Assembly (NCBI GenBank): GCA_900109485.1
Contig: FOAY01000014.1
Span: 62,001 to 126,000, forward strand
Reading direction: 5' to 3'
Source: Kosakonia sacchari
Lineage (GTDB): Bacteria; Pseudomonadota; Gammaproteobacteria; Enterobacterales; Enterobacteriaceae
Length of the DNA: 64,000 bases
Shown here: positions 44,296-53,666 of the stretch, piece after piece
Numbering within the stretch: the first letter of the stretch is position 1
Layout of the letters: each line of letters begins with the position of its first letter
Translations under genes and position numbers: made by a program
The notes under the pieces: model-generated
Database searches by the model: none
Told to the model about the DNA's origin: nothing
Seen by the model: only the letters and a program-made list of their open reading frames with translations

Positions 44296-44311
44296 AATTA
44301 TTCTTGCACTT
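44287..44311. promoter_or_regulatory. Inverted repeat over the oqxAB -35: candidate OqxR operator
   Basis: AAGTGCAA (44287-44294) and TTGCACTT (44304-44311) are perfect 8-bp arms 9 bases apart. The right arm contains the -35 hexamer and the left arm overlaps the marbox, so a repressor bound here would block both polymerase and activator. Confidence 0.55.
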
Positions 44312-44332
44312 AGTTAAGCGCCTTCCTACAAT
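44304..44332 (+). promoter_or_regulatory. Sigma-70 promoter of oqxAB
   Basis: -35 TTGCAC (44304-44309), 17-bp spacer, -10 TACAAT (44327-44332). The start would be near 44339, leaving a leader of about 136 bases before oqxA. A 13-bp palindrome AACTGTTACAGTT at 44353-44365, just downstream of the start, is another candidate operator. Confidence 0.75.
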
Positions 44333-44474
44333 CGCCGCGATAGTGTATTCGGAACTGTTACAGTTTTGTGGCGATGAACGACACAAATGGCCTTAAGCCA
44401 GCCCGGACAAAGGAAGTGGCGCGGCATCTCCTGCTGCGTCTTGCCCGGCGGCTACAATTAGCGGAATAAAAATA

Positions 44475-45650
44475 ATGAGCCTGCATAAACCTTGGGTTAA
44501 CTTTCATCTGAATGCGCTGGGAGCGATGTTCTTCTCCGTACTGCTCGTCGGGTGCGATAGAGGTGTTGCGCAAAACGCCGTGCCACAAGCTCCTGCCGTC
44601 AGCGCAGCGAGTGTGGTGGTGAAATCTATTAGTCAGTGGGATAGCTTTAACGGTCGGATTGAAGCAGTGGAAAGCGTTCAGCTACGCCCCCGCGTCTCCG
44701 GCTACATTGATAAAGTGAATTACACCGACGGCCAGGAGGTGAAAAAGGGCGAGGTGCTGTTCACGATTGATGACAGAACCTATCGCGCCGCGCTGGAACA
44801 GGCGCAGGCGACGTTGGCGAGAGCCAAAACACAGGCCAGCCTGGCGCAAAGCGAGGCTAACCGTACTGATAAATTGGTCAATACCAACCTGGTATCCCGC
44901 GAAGAGTGGGAGCAGCGCCGTTCGGCCGCTGCCCAGGCGCAGGCCGACATTCGCGCCGCGCAGGCGGCGGTTGACGCCGCGCAACTTAACCTGGATTTCA
45001 CCAAAGTGACCGCGCCTATCGATGGCCGCGCCAGCCGTGCGTTGATCACCAGCGGTAATCTGGTCACTGCGGGTGACAGCGCCAGCGTGCTCACCACGCT
45101 GGTGTCGCAGAAGACGGTTTACGTCTACTTTGACGTGGATGAGTCAACTTACCTTCACTATCAAAATCTCGCCCGCAGCGGGCAGGGGGCGTCCAGTAAT
45201 CACCTGGCGCTACCGGTTGAGATTGGCCTTGTTGGCGAAGAGGGCTACCCCCATCAGGGCAAAGTGGATTTTCTGGATAATCAGTTAACGCCGAGTACCG
45301 GCACGATCCGTATGCGCGCGCTGTTGGATAACGCGCAGCGTCAGTTCACGCCGGGACTGTTTGCCCGCGTACGCCTGCCGGGCAGCGCTGAATTCAAAGC
45401 CACGCTTATTGACGACAAAGCGGTGCTGACCGATCAGGATCGTAAATATGTTTATATCGTTGATAAAGAGGGTAAAGCGCAGCGTCGCGATATTACACCG
45501 GGTCGTCTGGCAGACGGTTTACGCATCGTGCAGCAGGGGCTGACCCCGGGCGACAGAGTCATCGTCGATGGTTTACAAAAAGTGTTTATGCCGGGTATGC
45601 CGGTTAACGCGAAAACCGTTGCCATGACCGCCAGCACCGCCCTCAACTGA
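44475..45650 (+). CDS. oqxA: RND multidrug efflux adaptor OqxA
   Basis: 391 aa periplasmic membrane-fusion protein. N-terminal lipoprotein-type signal with the lipobox LLVGC (Cys25), then barrel-sandwich hybrid (VQLRPRVSGYIDKV), alpha-helical hairpin (about 100-165) and beta-barrel domains. It joins OqxB to an outer-membrane channel, normally TolC, which is not in the window. Sequence matches the Klebsiella OqxA pattern throughout. It exports quinolones, olaquindox, chloramphenicol and others. 23 bp before oqxB. Confidence 0.95.
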   Translation: MSLHKPWVNFHLNALGAMFFSVLLVGCDRGVAQNAVPQAPAVSAASVVVKSISQWDSFNGRIEAVESVQLRPRVSGYIDKVNYTDGQEVKKGEVLFTIDDRTYRAALEQAQATLARAKTQASLAQSEANRTDKLVNTNLVSREEWEQRRSAAAQAQADIRAAQAAVDAAQLNLDFTKVTAPIDGRASRALITSGNLVTAGDSASVLTTLVSQKTVYVYFDVDESTYLHYQNLARSGQGASSNHLALPVEIGLVGEEGYPHQGKVDFLDNQLTPSTGTIRMRALLDNAQRQFTPGLFARVRLPGSAEFKATLIDDKAVLTDQDRKYVYIVDKEGKAQRRDITPGRLADGLRIVQQGLTPGDRVIVDGLQKVFMPGMPVNAKTVAMTASTALN

Positions 45651-45673
45651 TCCCTTACCTGAGAATCCGAAAC

Positions 45674-48600
45674 ATGGACTTTTCCCGCTTTTTTATCGAC
45701 AGGCCGATTTTCGCGGCGGTGCTGTCGATTCTGATTTTTATTACAGGATTAATCGCCATCCCGCTGTTGCCGGTCAGCGAATATCCTGACGTCGTACCGC
45801 CAAGCGTGCAGGTGCGAGCGGAGTATCCAGGTGCCAACCCGAAAGTGATTGCGGAGACCGTGGCAACGCCGCTGGAAGAAGCGATCAACGGCGTTGAGAA
45901 CATGATGTACATGAAATCCGTTGCAGGTTCCGACGGTGTACTGGTGACCACCGTAACGTTCCGTCCGGGTACAGACCCCGATCAGGCGCAGGTTCAGGTG
46001 CAAAACCGGGTATCGCAGGCCGAGGCGCGTCTGCCGGAAGATGTGCGGCGTTTGGGTATTACCACCCAGAAACAATCGCCGACGCTCACGCTGGTGGTAC
46101 ATCTGTTTTCTCCTGGCGGTAAATACGATTCACTGTATATGCGTAACTACGCCACGCTAAAAGTAAAGGATGAGCTGGCGCGTCTGCCTGGCGTCGGCCA
46201 GATTCAGATTTTTGGCGCGGGCGAATACGCGATGCGCATCTGGCTGGATCCCAATAAGGTGGCGGCGCGCGGGTTGACTGCCTCGGATGTGGTGACGGCA
46301 ATGCAGGAGCAAAACGTCCAGGTTTCCGCCGGGCAGCTTGGCGCCGAGCCGCTGCCGAAAGAGAGCGATTTCCTGATCTCGATTAACGCCCAGGGTCGTC
46401 TGCACACCGAAGAAGAGTTTGGCAACATTATTCTGAAAACGGCGCAAGATGGCACGCTGGTACGCCTGCGCGATGTGGCGCGTATAGAAATGGGTTCCGG
46501 CAGCTATGCGCTGCGTTCCCAGCTTAACAATAAAGACGCGGTCGGGATTGGTATCTTCCAGTCTCCGGGAGCGAACGCCATCGATTTGTCTAACGCCGTG
46601 CGCGCCAAGATGAACGAACTGGCCACGCGTTTCCCGGAAGATATGAAATGGGCGGCGCCTTACGATCCGACGGTGTTTGTTCGCGATTCCATTCGCGCGG
46701 TCGTGCAAACGCTGCTGGAAGCGGTGGTGCTGGTGGTACTGGTGGTGATTCTGTTCCTGCAAACCTGGCGCGCGTCGATTATTCCGCTGATCGCGGTGCC
46801 GGTATCGGTCGTGGGAACGTTCAGCATTCTCTACCTGCTTGGTTTTTCGCTTAATACCCTCAGTCTGTTCGGGCTGGTACTGGCTATCGGTATCGTTGTG
46901 GACGACGCCATCGTGGTGGTGGAAAACGTTGAGCGAAATATCGAAGAGGGGCTGGCTCCTCTCCAGGCGGCCCATCAGGCGATGCGGGAAGTGTCCGGGC
47001 CGATTATCGCCATTGCGCTGGTGCTGTGCGCGGTGTTCGTGCCGATGGCGTTTCTCTCCGGGGTGACCGGTCAGTTCTACAAACAGTTTGCGGTGACGAT
47101 CGCGATTTCGACGGTGATCTCCGCCATTAACTCGCTGACACTCTCTCCGGCGCTGGCAGCACTGCTGTTAAAGCCGCACGGCGCACCGAAAGACTTCCCG
47201 ACCAGGCTTATTGATCGTCTGTTCGGTTGGCTGTTCCGTCCGTTTAACCGCTTTTTCCACCGTAGCTCGACCGGCTATCAGGGGCTGGTTGGCAAAACGC
47301 TCGGACGACGTGGTGCGGTGTTTGTGGTTTATGTGCTGCTGCTCTGTGCCGCTGGTGTCATGTTTAAAGCCGTACCCGGCGGGTTTATTCCGACTCAGGA
47401 TAAGCTCTATTTGATTGGCGGCGTGAAAATGCCGGAAGGTTCTTCGCTGGCGCGCACCGATGCGGTGATCCGCAAAATGAGCGAGATCGGTATGAATACC
47501 GAAGGCGTGGATTATGCGGTCGCCTTTCCTGGGCTTAATGCGTTGCAGTTCACCAACACGCCGAATACCGGGACGGTCTTTTTTGGCCTGAAACCGTTCG
47601 ACCAGCGTAAACATTCTGCGGCGGAAATTAACGCTGAGATCAACGCGAAAATCGCGCAAATCCAGCAGGGCTTTGGTTTCTCCATTTTACCGCCGCCGAT
47701 TTTAGGGCTGGGTCAGGGTTCTGGCTACTCGCTGTACATCCAGGATCGCGCCGGTCTTGGCTATGGCGCGCTGCAAAGTGCGGTGAACACCATGTCTGGT
47801 GCGATTATGCAGACGCCGGGGATGCATTTCCCGATCTCAACCTACCAGGCCAACGTTCCGCAACTGGATGTGCAGGTCGATCGTGATAAGGCGAAAGCAC
47901 AGGGCGTGTCGCTGACCGATCTCTTCGGTACGCTGCAAACCTATCTGGGCTCGTCTTATGTGAACGATTTTAACCAGTTCGGACGTACCTGGCGCGTAAT
48001 GGCGCAGGCCGACGGGCCGTTCCGCGACAGCGTGGAAAATATTGCTAATTTGCGCACTCGTAATAATCAGGGCGAAATGGTGCCGATTGGCAGTATGGTG
48101 AAGATCACGACCACCTACGGGCCGGATCCGGTGATTCGCTACAATGGTTATCCGGCCGCGGATCTCATTGGTGATGCCGATCCTCGCGTACTCTCTTCCG
48201 CGCAGGCGATGACGCAACTGGAGGGGATGTCTAAGCAGATACTGCCGAATGGGATGAATATCGAGTGGACGGATCTGAGCTTCCAGCAGGCCACGCAGGG
48301 CAATACGGCGCTGATCGTCTTCCCGGTCGCGGTTCTGCTGGCGTTCCTGGTACTGGCGGCGCTGTATGAAAGCTGGACGCTGCCGCTGGCGGTGATCCTG
48401 ATCGTCCCGATGACGATGCTGTCCGCGCTGTTTGGCGTCTGGCTGACCGGTGGCGATAACAACGTGTTTGTGCAGGTTGGTCTGGTGGTTCTGATGGGGC
48501 TGGCCTGTAAAAACGCCATTCTGATCGTTGAGTTTGCCCGCGAACTGGAAATTCAGGGGAAAGGCATCATGGAAGCCGCGCTGGAGGCTTGCCGCCTGCG

Positions 48601-48829
48601 TTTGCGCCCGATTGTGATGACCTCCATCGCCTTTATTGCCGGGACGATTCCGCTGATCCTCGGCCACGGCGCAGGGGCAGAAGTGCGCGGCGTCACCGGG
48701 ATCACGGTGTTCTCCGGTATGCTGGGCGTGACGCTGTTTGGTCTGTTCCTGACGCCGGTGTTCTACGTTACGCTGCGTAAATTCGTCACGCGCGGCAAAA
48801 AAGTGGAAAGGGACGTTTTACCTGCGTAA
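45674..48829 (+). CDS. oqxB: RND multidrug efflux pump OqxB
   Basis: 1051 aa HAE1-family inner-membrane proton-drug antiporter, the normal length (about 1050). Starts DFSRFFIDRPIFAAVLSI; two sets of six spans with large periplasmic porter domains between. Proton-relay acids appear in GIVVDDAIVVVENVERN (about 403-419), and the second repeat has GLACKNAILIVEFA. Matches OqxB of Klebsiella by eye. No frameshift. Ends 15 bp before a strong terminator shared with oqxR. Confidence 0.96.
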   Translation: MDFSRFFIDRPIFAAVLSILIFITGLIAIPLLPVSEYPDVVPPSVQVRAEYPGANPKVIAETVATPLEEAINGVENMMYMKSVAGSDGVLVTTVTFRPGTDPDQAQVQVQNRVSQAEARLPEDVRRLGITTQKQSPTLTLVVHLFSPGGKYDSLYMRNYATLKVKDELARLPGVGQIQIFGAGEYAMRIWLDPNKVAARGLTASDVVTAMQEQNVQVSAGQLGAEPLPKESDFLISINAQGRLHTEEEFGNIILKTAQDGTLVRLRDVARIEMGSGSYALRSQLNNKDAVGIGIFQSPGANAIDLSNAVRAKMNELATRFPEDMKWAAPYDPTVFVRDSIRAVVQTLLEAVVLVVLVVILFLQTWRASIIPLIAVPVSVVGTFSILYLLGFSLNTLSLFGLVLAIGIVVDDAIVVVENVERNIEEGLAPLQAAHQAMREVSGPIIAIALVLCAVFVPMAFLSGVTGQFYKQFAVTIAISTVISAINSLTLSPALAALLLKPHGAPKDFPTRLIDRLFGWLFRPFNRFFHRSSTGYQGLVGKTLGRRGAVFVVYVLLLCAAGVMFKAVPGGFIPTQDKLYLIGGVKMPEGSSLARTDAVIRKMSEIGMNTEGVDYAVAFPGLNALQFTNTPNTGTVFFGLKPFDQRKHSAAEINAEINAKIAQIQQGFGFSILPPPILGLGQGSGYSLYIQDRAGLGYGALQSAVNTMSGAIMQTPGMHFPISTYQANVPQLDVQVDRDKAKAQGVSLTDLFGTLQTYLGSSYVNDFNQFGRTWRVMAQADGPFRDSVENIANLRTRNNQGEMVPIGSMVKITTTYGPDPVIRYNGYPAADLIGDADPRVLSSAQAMTQLEGMSKQILPNGMNIEWTDLSFQQATQGNTALIVFPVAVLLAFLVLAALYESWTLPLAVILIVPMTMLSALFGVWLTGGDNNVFVQVGLVVLMGLACKNAILIVEFARELEIQGKGIMEAALEACRLRLRPIVMTSIAFIAGTIPLILGHGAGAEVRGVTGITVFSGMLGVTLFGLFLTPVFYVTLRKFVTRGKKVERDVLPA

Positions 48830-48844
48830 GTTGTTGCAGATAAC

Positions 48845-48879
48845 AAAAAACCGCCTTCACAGTGAGGCGGTTTTTTTTT
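48845..48879. terminator. Bidirectional terminator between oqxB and oqxR
   Basis: AAAAACCGCCT / AGGCGGTTTTTTTTT with an 8-base loop. T run of 9 on the plus strand and A run of 6 on the left serve both convergent genes. Confidence 0.93.
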
Positions 48880-48894
48880 GCAACAGGTCAGTAA

Positions 48895-49374
48895 TTAAGA
48901 CGTTTTTTTATACTGGGCAATAAGCTCAGGCAGCGGATCGCACCCACTGGTATCGGCTTTTTTGACCTCTTCCAGCGCGCTTGCCACGGTATGGCGCGCT
49001 AATACCTGTAACGAAGCCTGCTCTGCTTCATTGGCGATAGATTTGAAATACCAGCAGGCGTTAGCGCTGACCACGCAGCGAGCCGGTACATCGGGACGCG
49101 ATGCCCACAGCTTTTTATCTTCTATGACGGAAACGTAGATGTCGCGCAGGGTGATCTGTTCCGGTGGGCGACCAAGATGAATAGAACCGTTGCGGCCAAG
49201 CGTTGAGACAATAATGCCGTCACGTGTGAGTGGAACCATTAATTTGCGGATAAAGCTCGGATTCGCTTCCAGGCCGTAGGCCAGAATCGCACTTGTCGAA
49301 CGTTCACCTAATTGCTCCGCCATCGCTACGCTGAGAACCATCTGCAAAGCTGTCGGGAAGCGGTAATCTAACAT
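48895..49374 (-). CDS. oqxR: Rrf2-family repressor OqxR
   Basis: 159 aa. N-terminal winged helix (about 1-70) beginning MLDYRFPTALQMVLSVAMA, with EANPSFIRKLMVPL as recognition region, and a C-terminal Cys pair (ARCVVSANACW) that in other Rrf2 proteins binds a cofactor or senses redox. It represses oqxAB and rarA in Klebsiella. ATG 49374 with CAGGAC is the known start; a longer frame from 49416 is not used. Loss of OqxR causes pump overproduction; no defect is seen here. Confidence 0.93.
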   Translation of the reverse strand: MLDYRFPTALQMVLSVAMAEQLGERSTSAILAYGLEANPSFIRKLMVPLTRDGIIVSTLGRNGSIHLGRPPEQITLRDIYVSVIEDKKLWASRPDVPARCVVSANACWYFKSIANEAEQASLQVLARHTVASALEEVKKADTSGCDPLPELIAQYKKTS

Positions 49375-49687
49375 TTTTGTGTCCTGGGTTGCGGTGAATC
49401 TTATTCTTTTTGGCACCGCAGAGGTGAATAATCAATGAGCAACAATATAACAAATACGGGAATTTTTTTGAAGCCGTCACGATTGACCTGGCTCGTAAAA
49501 AAGAGTTTCCAGTCCGCGCCAAATGTGAGCAACGTATCAATCCGCGCACTTTCTTGATCGCAACTTCCCGGTGCTGTTTGTCAAACGTAACGCCACTGAG
49601 ATATAGCCCAAACAACGAACGCATAAGCGAAATTTTTAAATCAAACCGTTCAACAAGCCTGCTTTGAAGGGGGCGAATGACAAACAC

Positions 49688-50170
49688 TCAGATTTCAAGT
49701 GCCGCAAGGATTGTGGCTTCCATTTTCTCCGGGGTGGTGAACGGTGCAAAACGCTTGAGCGGTTTACCGTCGCGTCCGACCAGGAACTTAGTGAAGTTCC
49801 ACTTGATCCGCCCACCCAGCACGCCGGGCAATTCGCTTTTCAGATAACGAAACACCGGGTGCGCAGCGGTTCCGTTGACCTCGACTTTCGCGAATATCGG
49901 GAAGCTCACACCGTAATGAATGTGACAGGTCTGCGCGATCTCCTCGGCACCGCCGGGTTCCTGTTTACCGAACTGGTTGCAGGGGAAACCCAGCACCACC
50001 AAACCGCGGGCGGCGTATTTTTTGTAGAGCGCTTCAAGGCCGCCGTATTGTGGCGTGAAGCCACAAAGGCTGGCGGTATTCACGACCAGAACCACCTTAC
50101 CCGCGTAGTCGGCCATAGAGATAAGCTGGCCGCCCAGACTGGTGGCGGTAAGTTGATGAAAGGGAGTCAT
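49688..50170 (-). CDS. Glutathione peroxidase (BtuE type)
   Basis: 160 aa thiol peroxidase with Cys in place of selenocysteine. Active site: Cys36 in NTASLCGFT, Gln70 in GFPCNQFGKQEPG (61-73) and Trp in KWNFTKFLV. Reduces organic hydroperoxides with thioredoxin or glutathione. ATG 50170 with GAGGA is chosen; an extended frame reaching 50422 has no ribosome site and would cover the divergent promoter region. It neighbours the b561/ECF module, another oxidative-stress theme. Confidence 0.9.
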   Translation of the reverse strand: MTPFHQLTATSLGGQLISMADYAGKVVLVVNTASLCGFTPQYGGLEALYKKYAARGLVVLGFPCNQFGKQEPGGAEEIAQTCHIHYGVSFPIFAKVEVNGTAAHPVFRYLKSELPGVLGGRIKWNFTKFLVGRDGKPLKRFAPFTTPEKMEATILAALEI

Positions 50171-50440
50171 AGCGGAATCCTCAAAGCAGAACCCGTTCGG
50201 CGTCAACGGTGTCACGTAGCACAGGGCATGGGTTGTGGAGAATAGATCCTGTTCCTGATTGCGTGGCAGGTCTGGAATCGTGTGCGAGACATCTTTGCAA
50301 AGCCGAACGAAAAGAACAACAAACAGGCGACCTTTAACCTGCGCTGCGGGATAAAAAAGCGAAAAAAAGTATTTTTTTATCGAATAGATCCAGAAGGTGT
50401 GGCGTTTACCCATCATCAACACACTGATGGAGTCTGATTT

Positions 50441-51019
50441 ATGGCTGAAACAACACCGCGGTTAACACGACAGCGCTACGATAGTTTTACCCTGGTACTG
50501 CATTGGGCCACCGCAGCCTGTGTCATTTTCCTGTTTGCCAGCGCACATATCTGGGATCAACTGGAGCGGGGGACGCCACTGAGAAAAGGGTTGCAGGCCG
50601 TTCATATTTCCTGCGGAATTCTACTGGCACTGGTGATGGTAATCCGGCCGCTATGGCGGCTATTCAGCCAGCATTCTCGCCAGTTTTCGCTGCCGCCGGT
50701 TGAAGGTGCAAAGCTGGCTAAACTGCTTGCACATGGCATGCACGGCGCGCTTTATCTCCTCCTTTTCACACAAATCGTGCTCGGGTTTCTTTTCCGCTGG
50801 TCGCAGCAGGAGCCCTTCCAGTTTTTTGGTCTTTTCGATCTCTCTGGCTGGGTGCAGGTTGCACCAACGCTACGGCATACCCTCGCTCAGTGGCATGGCA
50901 ATGTGGCCTGGGCGCTGGTTTCACTGGCGTTGGTGCATGCTCTGGCCGCGCTTTTCCATCACTACCTGTTACGGGACAGCGTACTGAGTCGTATGCTGCC
51001 TGGCCGTGCCTTTCGTTAA
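50441..51019 (+). CDS. Cytochrome b561 family protein
   Basis: 192 aa, four spans, heme b ligands His20 (LVLHWATA), His55 (AVHISCG), and the distal His residues of LALVHALAALFHHYLLRD. First gene of a unit b561-TPR-sigma-anti-sigma. Many bacteria pair b561 with YceI proteins in quinone-linked redox stress, and a yceI gene faces this unit. It ends 13 bp before the TPR gene. The ATG is preceded by TGGAG. Confidence 0.88.
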   Translation: MAETTPRLTRQRYDSFTLVLHWATAACVIFLFASAHIWDQLERGTPLRKGLQAVHISCGILLALVMVIRPLWRLFSQHSRQFSLPPVEGAKLAKLLAHGMHGALYLLLFTQIVLGFLFRWSQQEPFQFFGLFDLSGWVQVAPTLRHTLAQWHGNVAWALVSLALVHALAALFHHYLLRDSVLSRMLPGRAFR

Positions 51020-51032
51020 CCCGGAGTTCACC

Positions 51033-51578
51033 ATGAACCTGTTTTCATTTTTACCTTCCGCAATGATTCAACGTCTGCTGCCGGTGGTGTTTGTTCTGCT
51101 CTCCACGCCGGTTTTTGCCGCAGGTGACGATAATACCAACAGCAAAACGCCGGATTGCCCCTCCGGGCAGGTGTATGACAGCACGACGAAACAATGCGTA
51201 CCCGAGAAAACAAGCCAGCTCAGTGATGAAGATAAAACCCGTTATGCTTATCATCTGGCAAAAAAAGGGGAGTATCAGGCGGCCCTGGATCTGCTCAACA
51301 CGCTGAAAAATGGCGATACTGCCGAGGCCTGGAATTACCGGGGCTATGCCACGCGTAAGCTGGGCCGTACTGATGAAGGTATTGGCTATTATCAACGTTC
51401 CATCGCACTCGATCCGACCTATGCCAAAGTACGTGAATACCTTGGTGAAGCATGGCTGGTGAAAGGGCGCCCTGACCTGGCGAAAGCGCAACTGGAAACC
51501 ATCGCCACACTTTGCGGCCATCGTTGCGAAGAGTACAAGGATCTGCAGGCGGCTATCGACGGCCATCCTGAATCCTGA
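51033..51578 (+). CDS. Periplasmic TPR protein
   Basis: 181 aa. Signal peptide about 1-27 (LLPVVFVLLSTPVFA-AG), then an acidic Cys-containing linker (DCPSG... QCVPEK) that may form a disulfide, and about three TPR repeats (about 62-165): YAYHLAKKGEYQAALDLL, AWNYRGYATRKLGRTDEGI and AKVREYLGEAWLVKGRPDLA. TPRs bind proteins; here it could sense or present a stress signal to the anti-sigma factor. ATG 51033 with CGGAG. Confidence 0.8.
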   Translation: MNLFSFLPSAMIQRLLPVVFVLLSTPVFAAGDDNTNSKTPDCPSGQVYDSTTKQCVPEKTSQLSDEDKTRYAYHLAKKGEYQAALDLLNTLKNGDTAEAWNYRGYATRKLGRTDEGIGYYQRSIALDPTYAKVREYLGEAWLVKGRPDLAKAQLETIATLCGHRCEEYKDLQAAIDGHPES

Positions 51579-51586
51579 GTAACGGT

Positions 51587-52116
51587 ATGAGGATAAAAAA
51601 ATCACTACCAGTGACGTCCGTCAGCATCTTGCTGAACATCTGACACGCCTGTGGCGCTATGGGCTGGTTCTGTCGCGTAACCGCGAGGTTGCCGAAGAAC
51701 TGGTTCAGTCTACCTGTCTGCGCGCGCTTGAAAAAAGCGCGCAGTTTACCCCCGGCACACGCATTGACAGCTGGTTATTCACTATCCTGCATTCCATCTG
51801 GATTTCAGAGGTGCGCGCTCGCCGGGTGCGCATGGGGCAGGGGTTCGTCGAAAGCGATGAATTACTGGCACCGGATACGCATGAACAGGATGAGGCTCGC
51901 CTGCACTATGCGAAAATTATGCAGTACGTGAGCGCTCTGCCGGAAGCACAACGCAATGCGGTATTTTTAGTCTATGTTGAAGGTTTTACCTATCAGGAGG
52001 CTGCGGATACATTGTCTGTCCCGATTGGCACGATCATGAGCCGGCTGGCTACGGCGAGGGCGAAAATCGCCCAGGTTATTCACGCGCCGCACCCTGTACA
52101 GGAGAAGCGATATTGA
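51587..52116 (+). CDS. ECF sigma factor; start out of frame at an A7 run
   Basis: Extracytoplasmic-function sigma factor. In one frame, 51601-52116 encodes clear region 2 (AEELVQSTCLRALE, IDSWLFTILHSIW) and region 4 (ALPEAQRNAVFLVYVEGFTY, then PIGTIMSRLATARAKI). That frame has no usable ATG, GTG or TTG upstream of region 2. The only well-placed start, ATG 51587 with GGTATGAGG, is one base out of frame because the run at 51595-51601 has seven A; eight would give M-R-I-K-K-I-T-T and about 176 aa, a normal ECF length. The base may be a sequence error, a disabling deletion, or a slippage site. The stop overlaps the anti-sigma start (TTGA). Confidence 0.8.
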
Positions 52117-52910
52117 AATCAATGAGATTTACAGCGCCGTACAGCGATGAGGCGATAGTCGCCTGGCTGGATGGCGAAATGCAGGCCAGTGATGCAGAGC
52201 GCTTTGAGGCTGCGCTCGGTCAGGATCAACAACTGGCGGAACGAACCGAAGCGTTAAGGCTCAACCAGACTGACATTGCCCGCGCCTTCGCGCCCCTGCT
52301 AAAAGAGGCACCGCAGTCTCGCCTGGAGGTGCAACTGGCCAACGCACTCGCCCAACCACCGGCAACCACTCCCGGGACCACGGGAGTCAGCCGCCGCGCG
52401 TTGATCGCGGCCTCGCTCAGTTTTCTGGTTATCGGTTCAGGGCTGGGCTATTTCGCGCGGCCTGCAACAAAGGCTCCGGGTGAGAGCGAAAAAATTCGTG
52501 ACCTTGAGGCACAGTATATGTCTTTGTACAGTGCAGAAACGTTGCTTGATGCAGACAGTTCCCCATCAGCATTGCAGCGTGGGCTGGCGCGTACTGCGCA
52601 AGACATCGGTTTGCAGGCGAATGAGCAGCAACTTGTGCTGCATGGGGCAGAGCTGAAAATGGTGCGTATGCTGCGCTATGACAGCACCTCGATTGCGCAA
52701 ATCGCCTGGATGCATGCCGATTATGGCCCGATGGCGCTGTGTATTTCACCGGACCGCCAGCCAGCCAGCACAGAACTGAATCAAGAGCAGCGCCATACGA
52801 TGAATCTCGTCTGGTGGCATTCCAGCGGCTACCAGTTTGTGCTGATTGGCCGTAACCCTGCTGCCCAACTGAAACAAAACGCACTGACGTTGCAGGCTGC
52901 ACTTGCATAG
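52113..52910 (+). CDS. Transmembrane anti-sigma factor
   Basis: 265 aa. Cytoplasmic N-terminus (about 1-75) resembles the anti-sigma domain (DEAIVAWLDGEMQASDAERF) but lacks the His-Cys-Cys zinc motif. One span about 96-113 (LIAASLSFLVIGSGLGYF), then a periplasmic domain. Start TTG 52113 overlaps the sigma stop by 3 bases and has AGGAGAAG upstream; ATG 52122 is the alternative. It would hold the sigma factor inactive until a periplasmic signal. Confidence 0.82.
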   Translation: MKSMRFTAPYSDEAIVAWLDGEMQASDAERFEAALGQDQQLAERTEALRLNQTDIARAFAPLLKEAPQSRLEVQLANALAQPPATTPGTTGVSRRALIAASLSFLVIGSGLGYFARPATKAPGESEKIRDLEAQYMSLYSAETLLDADSSPSALQRGLARTAQDIGLQANEQQLVLHGAELKMVRMLRYDSTSIAQIAWMHADYGPMALCISPDRQPASTELNQEQRHTMNLVWWHSSGYQFVLIGRNPAAQLKQNALTLQAALA

Positions 52911-52956
52911 CCAAAGAGACACGCCGGTATGCCAGCTAACTGGCTACCGGAGAGGT

Positions 52957-53535
52957 TTATACGGCCTGATGCAGGCGGGCCTGAATATCAATATTGATTA
53001 TCACCTTGTCATCTACCAGCGCAGCGAAACTGTCCATATTGAATGCTGAGCGTGAAATCGCCGTTGAGGCATGCAGATAAATGTTCTCAGCCCCGGAGAG
53101 CCCGGCGTTCTTCCCCATCAGTAAGGCATCCAGAATGACCGGGCGCGAGACGTTCTTAACCGCCAGTGTGCCAAAAATACGAAAATGGCCCTGTCCCAGT
53201 ACCACCACGCGGCTACTGCTGAACGTGATGTTCGGATAGCGCGCAGCGTCAAAAAAAAGAGTGCTTTTCATCTGCCAGGTCAACAGTTGGTTAGACGCCT
53301 TCAGCGTCGCCACCGGAATGGAAACAGTGATAGTGTCGCCCTCGTCGTTCCCGGCATTGAGTGCAATATCACCGGTCACGTCTCCCAGTCTGGCCTCAGA
53401 CGTATCCCCAAAGGCATGCCAGGAGAGGGTAATCGTCGTTTTCTGCGTGTTGATACTGTAGTTAGCCGGGCTGGCATATAACGAAAAGGAAGTGATTAAA
53501 AATCCGAGAGCGATTGCAGGCACGATACGCGTCAT
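52957..53535 (-). CDS. YceI-family periplasmic protein
   Basis: 192 aa. Signal peptide about 1-22 (ending LYA-SP), then the YceI lipocalin-like beta barrel that binds isoprenoid quinones: YSINTQKTTITLSWHAFGDT at the start and FRIFGTLAVKNVSRPVILD in the middle. Often paired with cytochrome b561, as here across the convergent sigma unit. 46 bp separate the stops. Confidence 0.88.
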   Translation of the reverse strand: MTRIVPAIALGFLITSFSLYASPANYSINTQKTTITLSWHAFGDTSEARLGDVTGDIALNAGNDEGDTITVSIPVATLKASNQLLTWQMKSTLFFDAARYPNITFSSSRVVVLGQGHFRIFGTLAVKNVSRPVILDALLMGKNAGLSGAENIYLHASTAISRSAFNMDSFAALVDDKVIINIDIQARLHQAV

Positions 53536-53666
53536 GTTGATAATCCTTGATGTGTTTAGCGTGTAAACGTGCCAGCCCTGTTTTTTATTCGATTCTCGTA
53601 TCGTCGTGGTTCAATGACAGACCGGGGAAACGATAGATTCCACCCGTAGCGGAATCTATCGAGCGA

